From: Prevotella sp. UBA7782
GTDB lineage: Bacteria; Bacteroidota; Bacteroidia; Bacteroidales; Bacteroidaceae
Assembly (NCBI GenBank): GCA_002480935.1
Contig: DLDC01000107.1
Coordinates: forward strand, 1,463-8,311
DNA length: 6,849 nt
Direction of reading: 5' to 3'
The notes under the pieces are model-generated. The model searched no databases. It was not told the origin of the DNA and was given only the letters and a program-made list of their open reading frames with translations. Shown here piece by piece: positions 1 to 5,147 of the stretch. Position 1 is the stretch's first letter. Each line of letters begins with the position of its first letter. The translations under genes and the position numbers were made by a program.

Positions 1-422
1 CATTTCTTGCCGTCTATCCACTCTGTCTGGGCATAATGGCCCGTTGCTATGAGGTCGTAAAGGTGTCCCACCTTTGCATCGAAGGCGCCAAACTTGATGA
101 GTCTGTTGCACATCACGTCAGGATTAGGCGTAAATCCCGCCCTCACCTTCTCCATGGTGTAGCGCGTCACCTCACTCCAATACTCCTTGTGGCAGTCTAT
201 GACGCTCAGCTTGCAGCCATAACGTGAGGCCACAGCCGTGGCCATCTCCAAGTCTTCCTCAGAGTTGCAGTCCCATTCCTCCTTTTCTTCAGGACCTATC
301 TTGATGTAAAAGCAGTCAGGATGCAGCCCCAAACGGGCAAACTCATACACCACCACAGAGCTGTCTACACCGCCCGAGAGCAGCACAGCCACACGCTTGT
401 CTTTCACTTCTTCTATATTCAT
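1..422 (-). CDS. mnmA: tRNA-specific 2-thiouridylase MnmA, N-terminal part (runs off left edge)
   Basis: MnmA is a cytoplasmic enzyme that adenylates and then thiolates U34 of tRNAs for Lys, Glu and Gln, the step giving the s2U part of the wobble base. The 140 residues visible show the PP-loop ATP-binding motif SGGVDSS (about 16-22), the TPNPDVMCNRLIKFG segment (98-112) with the catalytic cysteine C105, and the ATGHYA motif (126-131). FYIKIG (38-43) is a variant I associate with Bacteroidetes copies. The C-terminal half, with the second active-site cysteine and the tRNA-binding domains, lies outside the window. The ATG at 420-422 is preceded in frame, three codons upstream, by TAA, so no longer start is possible; a GTG at codon 6 is the only nearby alternative. 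The gene is divergent from the epimerase gene at 571. The family call is secure from the motifs. Whether this genome has a second MnmA paralogue cannot be seen here. Confidence 0.95.
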   Translation of the reverse strand, partial: MNIEEVKDKRVAVLLSGGVDSSVVVYEFARLGLHPDCFYIKIGPEEKEEWDCNSEEDLEMATAVASRYGCKLSVIDCHKEYWSEVTRYTMEKVRAGFTPNPDVMCNRLIKFGAFDAKVGHLYDLIATGHYAQTEWIDGKK

Positions 423-426
423 GCTG

Positions 427-434
427 CAAATTTA
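427..434 (-). promoter_or_regulatory. Bacteroidetes -7 element for mnmA
   Basis: TAAATTTG, read on the minus strand, matches the Bacteroidetes -7 consensus TAnnTTTG. Only four bases (CAGC) separate it from the mnmA ATG. If the usual spacing holds, transcription would start within about one base of the start codon and give a leaderless message. I see no clear TTTG -33 element at the expected distance, so the promoter is plausible but not complete. Confidence 0.5.
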
Positions 435-500
435 CGAAAAAAGAGCGATATATCACCCATTTGCAGCCATCTACTTTAGCTTGGCGAAAAAGTTGAACGG

Positions 501-535
501 TTTGGCCGAAAGTAGAAAGTATTTTAGTATTTTTG
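501..535 (+). promoter_or_regulatory. Probable promoter of the epimerase gene
   Basis: TATTTTTG at 528-535 is a full match to the Bacteroidetes -7 element TAnnTTTG. A TTTG at 501-504 could be the -33 element, though the 23-bp gap is a little longer than the usual 19-21 bp. Transcription would start near 539, giving a leader of about 32 nt with the A-rich stretch AACTAAAAACATAAG before the ATG at 571. Confidence 0.6.
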
Positions 536-570
536 CATCCATATTCTAATGAACTAAAAACATAAGCTGA

Positions 571-1437
571 ATGGAACAAATCAAGAACGACTTTCTCACG
601 CTCAGCATAAGCGAGCATGGGGGTGAGATGCAGAGCATCAAAGACAACAAAGGGCAGGAATATCTTTGGGATGGCGACGAGAAGTATTGGAACCGCCACT
701 CACCCATCCTCTTTCCTATAGTGTGCGGACTGTGGAAAGACACCTATCGCATTGACGGAAAAGAATTTAAACTGTCGCGTCACGGCTTTGCCCGCGACAC
801 CGACTTCAAGTTGATAAGCAAAGGAACCGACCGTGCCACCTTCGCGCTGACAGACTCTGAGGAAACGCTCAAGTGCTATCCTTATCACTTCAACCTTGCC
901 ATTAGCTATCGGTTGGAGAAGAACACCATACACGTAGTGTGGCATGTAGAGAACACCGACAAGCAAACCATCTTCTTCCAGATAGGTGGTCATCCGGCCT
1001 TCCTGGTGCCGGGAGCCAAGAAGGGCGAGTCTCTGAAGGGCAGGTTGCGCTTTGACAACCCCACGCCCGAGCGCCTTTACGGCAACGTGGGGGGCTGTCT
1101 GGCCAAGGGCTACCACAAGGTGGAGACAGCGAACGGCGTATGGCCTTTCACAGAAGAAACGTTTGCCGACGATGCCGTTATCTTCGACCGCAGCCAGCTC
1201 AGGCACATCGAACTGCTGGGCGATGACGACAAGCCCGTGGTAACGCTCAACATCAAGACACCTGCTGTGGGCATCTGGAGCCCGACAGGCAAGCATGCGC
1301 CCTTTGTGTGCATAGAGCCATGGTATGGCATACACGACTGGGCAGAGTATAATGGTGAGTTTAAGGATAAATATCTGATGAACAAGCTCTTGCCGGGGGC
1401 CAGCTTCATGAGCGAATATACCATCACCATAAGATAA
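571..1437 (+). CDS. Aldose 1-epimerase family protein (LacX-like)
   Basis: This is a 288-residue protein of the galactose-mutarotase-like superfamily, LacX-type branch (COG2017). These are cytoplasmic beta-sandwich proteins thought to interconvert alpha and beta anomers of sugars. Visible family marks are W-x-R-x-SPILFPIV (40-51), the RHGFARD block (70-76) with a candidate catalytic H71, GGHPAF (139-144) with H141, and CIEPWYGIHDW (247-257), where E249 fits the position of the catalytic base. The length is normal for the family and there is no signal peptide, unlike secreted GalM-type mutarotases of Bacteroidetes. The ATG at 571 is the first after a good promoter, and the protein begins with the short strand LTLSISEHGGEMQSI usual for this branch. 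The gene stands alone between a divergent mnmA and a terminator, so context does not reveal its sugar. The family is secure; substrate, and whether it is a true mutarotase, are unknown. Confidence 0.9.
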   Translation: MEQIKNDFLTLSISEHGGEMQSIKDNKGQEYLWDGDEKYWNRHSPILFPIVCGLWKDTYRIDGKEFKLSRHGFARDTDFKLISKGTDRATFALTDSEETLKCYPYHFNLAISYRLEKNTIHVVWHVENTDKQTIFFQIGGHPAFLVPGAKKGESLKGRLRFDNPTPERLYGNVGGCLAKGYHKVETANGVWPFTEETFADDAVIFDRSQLRHIELLGDDDKPVVTLNIKTPAVGIWSPTGKHAPFVCIEPWYGIHDWAEYNGEFKDKYLMNKLLPGASFMSEYTITIR

Positions 1438-1502
1438 AAAAAGCCGCGGCAAACAGACCGCATCATGAAATATGCCATCTGAATAAGGGGCTGCAACCAT
1501 CC

Positions 1503-1536
1503 AAAAGGGGCGCACACACGGTGTGTCCCTCTTTTT
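1503..1536 (+). terminator. Rho-independent terminator after the epimerase gene
   Basis: An A-rich arm (AAAAGGGG, 1503-1510) pairs with CCTCTTTT (1528-1535, with one G-T pair). Above an internal loop (CGC against C), ACACA (1514-1518) pairs with TGTGT (1522-1526) around a CGG loop. The structure ends in TTTTT. It lies about 65 bp after the stop codon. The A tract on the left side means it could also stop transcription arriving from the right. Confidence 0.75.
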
Positions 1537-1608
1537 ATCACTTGCCCGCTCTGACATTCTTTTTTACGTAATATACCTAACAAAAAGTCCAGACCATGCT
1601 TTTAGCCC

Positions 1609-1674
1609 GGCAAAAACACCCATTTTGCAAGGCAAAAACACCCATTTAGCAAGGCAAAAAGGCCTGTTTTGCAA
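1609..1674. repeat. Three tandem 22-bp repeat units
   Basis: Units lie at 1609-1630, 1631-1652 and 1653-1674. All begin GGCAAAAA and end GCAA. The first two differ at one base (CATTTTGC against CATTTAGC), and the third replaces CACCCATT with GGCCTGTT. Each junction between units places TTTTGC or TTTAGC, then AAG, before GCAAAA, so small hairpins can form (perfect arms at 1623-1628 and 1632-1637). A degraded fourth unit may precede at about 1580-1608. There are no spacers of the CRISPR kind. The function is unknown. Confidence 0.8.
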
Positions 1675-1690
1675 ATCATTCCATAAAGAA

Positions 1691-1734
1691 TTGATTATCA
1701 AATAATTACAAGCACACTTCCAAAGATTTTGGAA
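1691..1734. repeat. Two small palindromes beside the 22-bp array
   Basis: TTGATTATCAA (1691-1701) is a perfect palindrome around a central T. TTCCAAA (1718-1724) and TTTGGAA (1728-1734) form a perfect 7-bp inverted repeat around GAT. They could be protein-binding sites or relics of a mobile element. Neither is followed by a T tract, so I do not call a terminator. Confidence 0.5.
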
Positions 1735-1745
1735 CACACATGGTT

Positions 1746-1848
1746 TGGGTGGAAGGTGGGTGAGATATGGGTAGGATGTATTCCTAAGTGCTATCCCATC
1801 TAACCAGTTATGTATTAACATCTTACGTGCTGGGTGGAATGGGTGGAA
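1746..1848. repeat. Three copies of the 9-mer TGGGTGGAA
   Basis: Exact copies lie at 1746-1754, 1831-1839 and 1840-1848; the last two are directly tandem. Related G-rich strings (GGTGGGTGAG, ATGGGTAGG) follow the first copy, so the plus strand is unusually rich in GGG and GGTGG over 1746-1775. I cannot assign a function. Confidence 0.65.
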
Positions 1849-2069
1849 TAGGATTTCACTTAAAATCGCAGTGCATATACATTTCATCCTGCTTTATAGG
1901 CTTCATAAGTGGCCTATCTGCCAAGATAGCCTTATAGGGTTTTATTGAATGGATTAAACAGATGTTTCTAGAAGATGGAGAATTCAAAGAACAGATGTAC
2001 CAGACAAGAATATAACCCCGGAGCATCAAGTAGCAATCGCATGCAAAGAAGGGAGAAGGCCAAACAGGA

Positions 2070-2087
2070 CAATTAGGGCAATTAGGG
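2070..2087. repeat. CAATTAGGG tandem doublet
   Basis: Two identical 9-bp units stand directly next to each other at 2070-2078 and 2079-2087. They share the 9-bp period of the TGGGTGGAA pair upstream but not its sequence. Confidence 0.6.
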
Positions 2088-2263
2088 TCTTTTCTTCCTA
2101 TTAGCCCCATAAAGACCACAAAAGGGTTATTAAAGAAGAAAGAAGTTGAAAAACAGATTTATAGTCCTTGCTGTAAGGATGGGCTAACAAACATGTGCCA
2201 TCCAACAAGCAACAGAAGCCAACTTGCAACCTGTATTGTCAAATAGGAGAGAAAACACTTTAC

Positions 2264-3037
2264 TCATCTCCAATAGAACGTGCTGACCGTGCGCCTCTCC
2301 ACATCACGGCACTCACTCAGCCTGCCTTTATCATCGAAAGTAGAAGGATATAGCTCGAAGTGACCGTCGTCATAGCTCACTCTAAAGGGTGTCTGTGGAG
2401 GCAACTCGCCAAAGTTGCCATTCATGAGGAATGGAAGTAGCCACCGCTTGCCCCACTCCCTGGCCACAATATAGGCCATGACGCTTTGGCTAAGTGGTTT
2501 TTGGTCGTCGTAGCTTACGTAGCGCGTCACCATGTTCCGGTTGTCGTGCGACCGCACCTGCCACTCTTGCAGTTGCGCCCCCTGCCATATCCAGTAGTCA
2601 TCGCCCATGCGCTGAAGGTGGCGCGTAATGTCATAATGATAGGTACAGGTGGGCAGAGCACTGCCCAAAGGGTGCCGGCAGACCACCAAGCCATCATGTA
2701 CGACATACTCTGTGCGCCCTTTCTCACCCTCAGCTATCACGAAAGAACTGTCGGTATAGAGCACACGCCACTCACAGCGGCCGGCATCCGGCTGCACGTA
2801 TACTATTCTGTCAGGGCGATGTTGCTTGTCAGCATAATAGAATGTAACCGAAAGCGGCTGTTCAAAAAGTCGGCTCACTAAGCCCTCACGCCGCGTTTCC
2901 ACCACCAGGCTGAGTCCGTTGTGAGGAAGACTATAGCTGTCTGCCTGCTGCAGGCAAGCCTTGCTGCCCTTCTGCTGCTTGCAGGCGCACAAGCAAAAGA
3001 CGGCAGACAATAGCATGAACCAACGCACGCAGCCCAT
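2264..3037 (-). CDS. Putative lipoprotein of unknown function, third gene of the frr-rsgA operon
   Basis: This 257-residue protein has a lipoprotein signal peptide: a short basic start (R5), a hydrophobic run FMLLSAVFCL, and the lipobox LCAC with the acylated cysteine at C19. The residues after it, KQQKG, lack the acidic pattern of Bacteroidetes surface-export signals, so a periplasm-facing lipid-anchored protein is more likely. The rest looks beta-rich, with repeated aromatic and charged strands (YHYDITRHLQ, TRYVSYDDQ, ELYPSTFDDKGRLSE) that recall YD-type strand-turn repeats, but I do not recognise a family. The chosen ATG (3035-3037) sits one base after the rsgA stop (TAGGATG), which fits translational coupling and gives a normal signal peptide. 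A longer frame from 3067 would overlap rsgA by 29 bp and add ten polar residues, so I reject that start. It is probably co-transcribed with frr and rsgA; a link to ribosomes is not implied. Confidence 0.8.
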   Translation of the reverse strand: MGCVRWFMLLSAVFCLCACKQQKGSKACLQQADSYSLPHNGLSLVVETRREGLVSRLFEQPLSVTFYYADKQHRPDRIVYVQPDAGRCEWRVLYTDSSFVIAEGEKGRTEYVVHDGLVVCRHPLGSALPTCTYHYDITRHLQRMGDDYWIWQGAQLQEWQVRSHDNRNMVTRYVSYDDQKPLSQSVMAYIVAREWGKRWLLPFLMNGNFGELPPQTPFRVSYDDGHFELYPSTFDDKGRLSECRDVERRTVSTFYWR

Positions 3038-3038
3038 C

Positions 3039-3971
3039 CTAGAAAGCCTCCCTGTATTTACTCTCATCCTTATCTTCGAGCATGGAGAGATAAGAATGAT
3101 AACGGCTCTCGGCTATATAATGTTGCTCCACCGCCTTGCGAACGGCACATCCCGGCTCGTGCGTATGGGTACAGTTGCTGAACTTACAGTCTTTTGAGAA
3201 GCGAAAGATTTCCTTAAAGTAGCTTGTCAACTCTTCCTTTTCAATATCAAAAGTACCAAAGCCCTTAATACCCGGCGTGTCGATGAGCCAACCTCCGCCC
3301 GGCACGGGAAGCATCTCGCTGAACGTGGTGGTGTGCATGCCCGTGTTATGCGCGTCGCTGATGCAGGCTGTACGCAGGTTAGCCCCCGGCAGCATCACGT
3401 TGATGAGGGTAGACTTGCCCACGCCACTGTTGCCGCTGAGCAAAGTCACCTTGTCACGAAGCATAGGCAGCAGACTGTCTATGCCCTCGCCGGTTGAGGC
3501 GCACACCACTTTGCACTCGTAGCCTATCGTACGATAAAGGTCCATCATCATGTCCTGATAGTGCAGCTCGTCGGCATCCAGCAAGTCATGCTTATTGAAG
3601 ACTAGCACCACGGGCACGCGATACGCCTCGGCACCGGCCAGAAAGCGGTCGATGAAGGTAGTGGAAGTCTGTGGATAATTAACCGTTATGACGAGGAACG
3701 CCTGGTCTACGTTGGCTGCAAGAATATGGCTTTGCTTAGAAAGGTTGGGCGACTTGCGGATGATATAGTTCTTTCGGTCGTCTATATCGGTGATGAAAGC
3801 CGTGCCTTCTTGGTTTTCTACAATCGTAACATAGTCGCCCACAGCCACGGGATTGGTAGAGCGAATGCCCTTCAACCTGAAGTTACCCTTTATTTTGCAG
3901 GGCAGCACAGCGCCACCGTCAGTCTTGACGGTGTACCAGCTGCCCGTGCTTTTAATAACGAGTCCGTGCAT
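3039..3971 (-). CDS. rsgA: Ribosome small subunit-dependent GTPase A, RsgA
   Basis: RsgA (YjeQ) is a circularly permuted GTPase that binds the decoding region of the 30S subunit late in assembly and, on GTP hydrolysis, releases factors such as RbfA. The 310 residues show the permuted order: an N-terminal OB-fold (about 1-70), then G4 NKHD (126-129), G5-like CAST (157-160), the P-loop GNSGVGKST (180-188), the G2 region GMHTTT (211-216), and G3 DTPG (231-234). A C-terminal zinc site follows, with C262, C267, H269 and C275. Length and motifs are complete. The ATG at 3969-3971 follows the frr TAA by one base (TAAGATG), so translation is probably coupled to frr. It ends one base before the lipoprotein gene. 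The assignment is secure. Confidence 0.97.
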   Translation of the reverse strand: MHGLVIKSTGSWYTVKTDGGAVLPCKIKGNFRLKGIRSTNPVAVGDYVTIVENQEGTAFITDIDDRKNYIIRKSPNLSKQSHILAANVDQAFLVITVNYPQTSTTFIDRFLAGAEAYRVPVVLVFNKHDLLDADELHYQDMMMDLYRTIGYECKVVCASTGEGIDSLLPMLRDKVTLLSGNSGVGKSTLINVMLPGANLRTACISDAHNTGMHTTTFSEMLPVPGGGWLIDTPGIKGFGTFDIEKEELTSYFKEIFRFSKDCKFSNCTHTHEPGCAVRKAVEQHYIAESRYHSYLSMLEDKDESKYREAF

Positions 3972-3972
3972 C

Positions 3973-4533
3973 TTAAACCGTCATGATTTCTTTCTGCTTC
4001 GCGTCAAGGAGCGCTTCAACCTTCTTGATGAACTTGTCATGCAGTTTCTGAAGGTCCAGTTCGGCATCCTTCTCATTGTCTTCTGACAATCCATCCTTAA
4101 TGGCTTTCTTGAGCTTGTCCTTTACATCGGAGCGCACGTTACGTATCTCCACCTTGGCTTTCTCACCTATCTTATTGCACTGCTTCACCAAGTCGCGTCT
4201 TCTCTCCTCGGTGGGCTGTGGCAAATTCAGGCGCACCACCTCGCCGTTATTCTCAGGCGTGATGCCTACATCGCTGTCCATGATGGCCTTTTCTATGTCG
4301 CGAATGGCCTTCTTGTCCCACGGTTTGATGGCTATGGTGCGGGGATCAGGAATCATGATGGTGGCCACTTGGTTGAGAGGCACCTTGCTTCCGTAAGAGT
4401 TAACACGCACGGCATCAAGGATAGCCGCATTAGCCCTACCTGCACGTATGCGTGCCAGCTCTTCCTCTAAATAGTCGGCTGCCATCTCCATACGGTCGTG
4501 GGCGTCATTCAAAGTCTTTTTTACGTCTAACAT
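3973..4533 (-). CDS. frr: Ribosome recycling factor (RRF)
   Basis: RRF works with EF-G in the cytoplasm to split the post-termination ribosome into subunits. The 186-residue product has the normal family length and features: an N-terminal helix [18 protein letters not shown], the conserved [15 protein letters not shown] segment (about 25-39), domain II with [27 protein letters not shown], then [24 protein letters not shown] and the long charged C-terminal helices. The frame stays open upstream to 4704, but the ATG at 4531-4533 is the start: it matches the family N terminus, and the upstream 57 codons cross the promoter and an inverted repeat. The gene heads an operon with rsgA and a lipoprotein gene, and its promoter lies about 35 bp upstream. 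The assignment is secure. Confidence 0.97.
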   Translation of the reverse strand: MLDVKKTLNDAHDRMEMAADYLEEELARIRAGRANAAILDAVRVNSYGSKVPLNQVATIMIPDPRTIAIKPWDKKAIRDIEKAIMDSDVGITPENNGEVVRLNLPQPTEERRRDLVKQCNKIGEKAKVEIRNVRSDVKDKLKKAIKDGLSEDNEKDAELDLQKLHDKFIKKVEALLDAKQKEIMTV

Positions 4534-4565
4534 ATATTCTATATCTATAAATGTTTTTCCATGCA

Positions 4566-4597
4566 CAAATGTAGGTATTTCTTTCCGATTAGGCAAG
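4566..4597 (-). promoter_or_regulatory. Promoter of the frr-rsgA-lipoprotein operon
   Basis: On the minus strand TACATTTG (4573 to 4566) matches the -7 element TAnnTTTG, and CTTG (4597 to 4594) lies 20 bp upstream at the -33 position. Transcription would start near 4562, leaving a leader of about 29 nt before the frr ATG. No other good promoter was seen before rsgA or the lipoprotein gene. Confidence 0.7.
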
Positions 4598-4630
4598 CAA
4601 ACAGACTGTTTTTTCAACTTTCTGCCATCA

Positions 4631-4661
4631 CCTTGCCCACTACCCTGCCCTTTGGGCAAGG
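4631..4661. repeat. 8-bp inverted repeat between two divergent promoters
   Basis: CCTTGCCC (4631-4638) and GGGCAAGG (4654-4661) are perfect inverted copies around 15 bases. Inside, TGCCC-TTT-GGGCA (4646-4658) forms a competing hairpin that uses the same right arm. Read on the plus strand, ATCACCTTGCCC and ACTACCCTGCCC are also an imperfect 12-bp tandem repeat. The element lies upstream of both the frr promoter and the promoter of the gene at 4764, so it is outside both predicted transcripts and would act, if at all, as DNA. Confidence 0.6.
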
Positions 4662-4709
4662 CTGAAAGCACAAAAAAGGGGCTCAAGAATGAGTTTTCGG
4701 ACATAATCG

Positions 4710-4740
4710 TTGCCTAATCCAACCGAAAGCAGTAACTTTG
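4710..4740 (+). promoter_or_regulatory. Promoter of the small exported protein gene
   Basis: TAACTTTG (4733-4740) is a perfect -7 element, with TTG (4710-4712) 20 bp upstream. The predicted start near 4744 leaves a leader of about 20 nt. This rules out the longer reading frame beginning at 4710, whose first codon lies inside the promoter. Confidence 0.75.
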
Positions 4741-4763
4741 CCCGAAACAAAAAATGCATAATC

Positions 4764-5147
4764 ATGATTAAGCAACTGCTACTCTCAGCAGCTATGGCAG
4801 GTTGCCTGACGGCACAAGCTGCCAGCGACGACACGCTGGTGCTGCAATATACATCGGGATTAGAGGAGAGCATCACCCTGAGTGACTTCACTACCGCAAC
4901 GTTCGGTGACGGAACATTGACATTCAACGGACTGGGCAAGACGATTAATTTGGCCGACTTGCACAAATTCTTCTTCCGTCAGGCAGCCACTGGCATCAAG
5001 GCCATCAACTCGCAAGAAGAAACCGGCACGAAGCCGGCCGAATGGTATACGCTGGAAGGCTTGCGCATAGCCCAGCCTCAGAAGGCAGGTACCTATATCC
5101 TGAAGCAAGGCAACACAACGCGTAAAGTGTTAATCGGCAAGCCCTAA
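4764..5147 (+). CDS. Small exported protein with a C-terminal sorting-like tail
   Basis: The 127-residue product begins with a clear Sec signal peptide (MIKQLLLSAAMAGCLTAQA), probably cut after AQA or QAA near residue 20. No cysteine follows a lipobox, so it should be released into the periplasm or beyond. Residues 36-71 (ESITLSDFTTATFGDGTLTFNG...INLADLHKFFF) have the pattern of two beta-strand repeats, with an IxLxDFxxxxF and an INLADLxKFFF unit, common in small exported proteins of Prevotella. The tail W94-YTLEGLRI...GTYIL...RKVLIGK (94-126) resembles the short G-x-Y-x-hydrophobic C-terminal domain related to type IX secretion tails. That likeness is by eye only, and a type IX pathway is not shown. 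The start at 4764 is set by the promoter and signal peptide. The last 18 bp overlap the end of rsmA on the other strand. Function unknown. Confidence 0.75.
   Translation: MIKQLLLSAAMAGCLTAQAASDDTLVLQYTSGLEESITLSDFTTATFGDGTLTFNGLGKTINLADLHKFFFRQAATGIKAINSQEETGTKPAEWYTLEGLRIAQPQKAGTYILKQGNTTRKVLIGKP

Larger units (their letters stand above)
1438..2263. other. Gene-less, repeat-bearing stretch of about 0.8 kb
   Basis: I find no supportable gene here. The open frames on the minus strand (about 107 and 87 codons) have no recognisable domain and no promoter, and their composition (runs such as FHPFHP, NCPNCP) follows the DNA repeats. Scanning every TTTG and CAAA from 1537 on, I found no TAnnTTTG element in either orientation, while nearly every real gene start in the window has one. 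What the stretch does hold: a GCCGCGGC palindrome at 1443-1450, the epimerase terminator, three 22-bp units at 1609-1674, palindromes at 1691-1701 and 1718-1734, three TGGGTGGAA copies (1746-1848), a CAATTAGGG doublet (2070-2087) and short hairpins at 2165-2203. It may be a decayed insertion or gene remnant. Confidence 0.7.

Noticed and set aside
700..1557. Open frame of 285 codons antisense to the epimerase gene
   Set aside because: It lies fully over a gene with clear family motifs, has no recognisable domain and no promoter, and reads as the complement of well-used codons.
1609..1674. CRISPR array
   Set aside because: The 22-bp units abut with no unique spacers and there are no cas genes nearby.
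1564..2119. Two minus-strand open frames in the gap (about 107 and 87 codons)
   Set aside because: No domain, no -7 element, and sequence shaped by the DNA repeats; not supportable as genes.
3038..3067. Longer lipoprotein start overlapping rsgA
   Set aside because: It adds ten polar residues before a normal lipoprotein signal; the ATG one base after the rsgA stop fits better.
2534..4704. frr frame extended upstream to 4704
   Set aside because: The extra 57 residues cross the frr promoter and an inverted repeat and are not part of RRF; the family N terminus begins at 4533.
4710..4763. Longer start for the small exported protein
   Set aside because: The codons span the -33 and -7 elements and would bury the signal peptide behind 18 residues.
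4754..4771. Five-codon upstream frame (MHNHD) overlapping the start of the exported protein
   Set aside because: It is very short and probably a chance result of the AT-rich leader; nothing else supports translational control.
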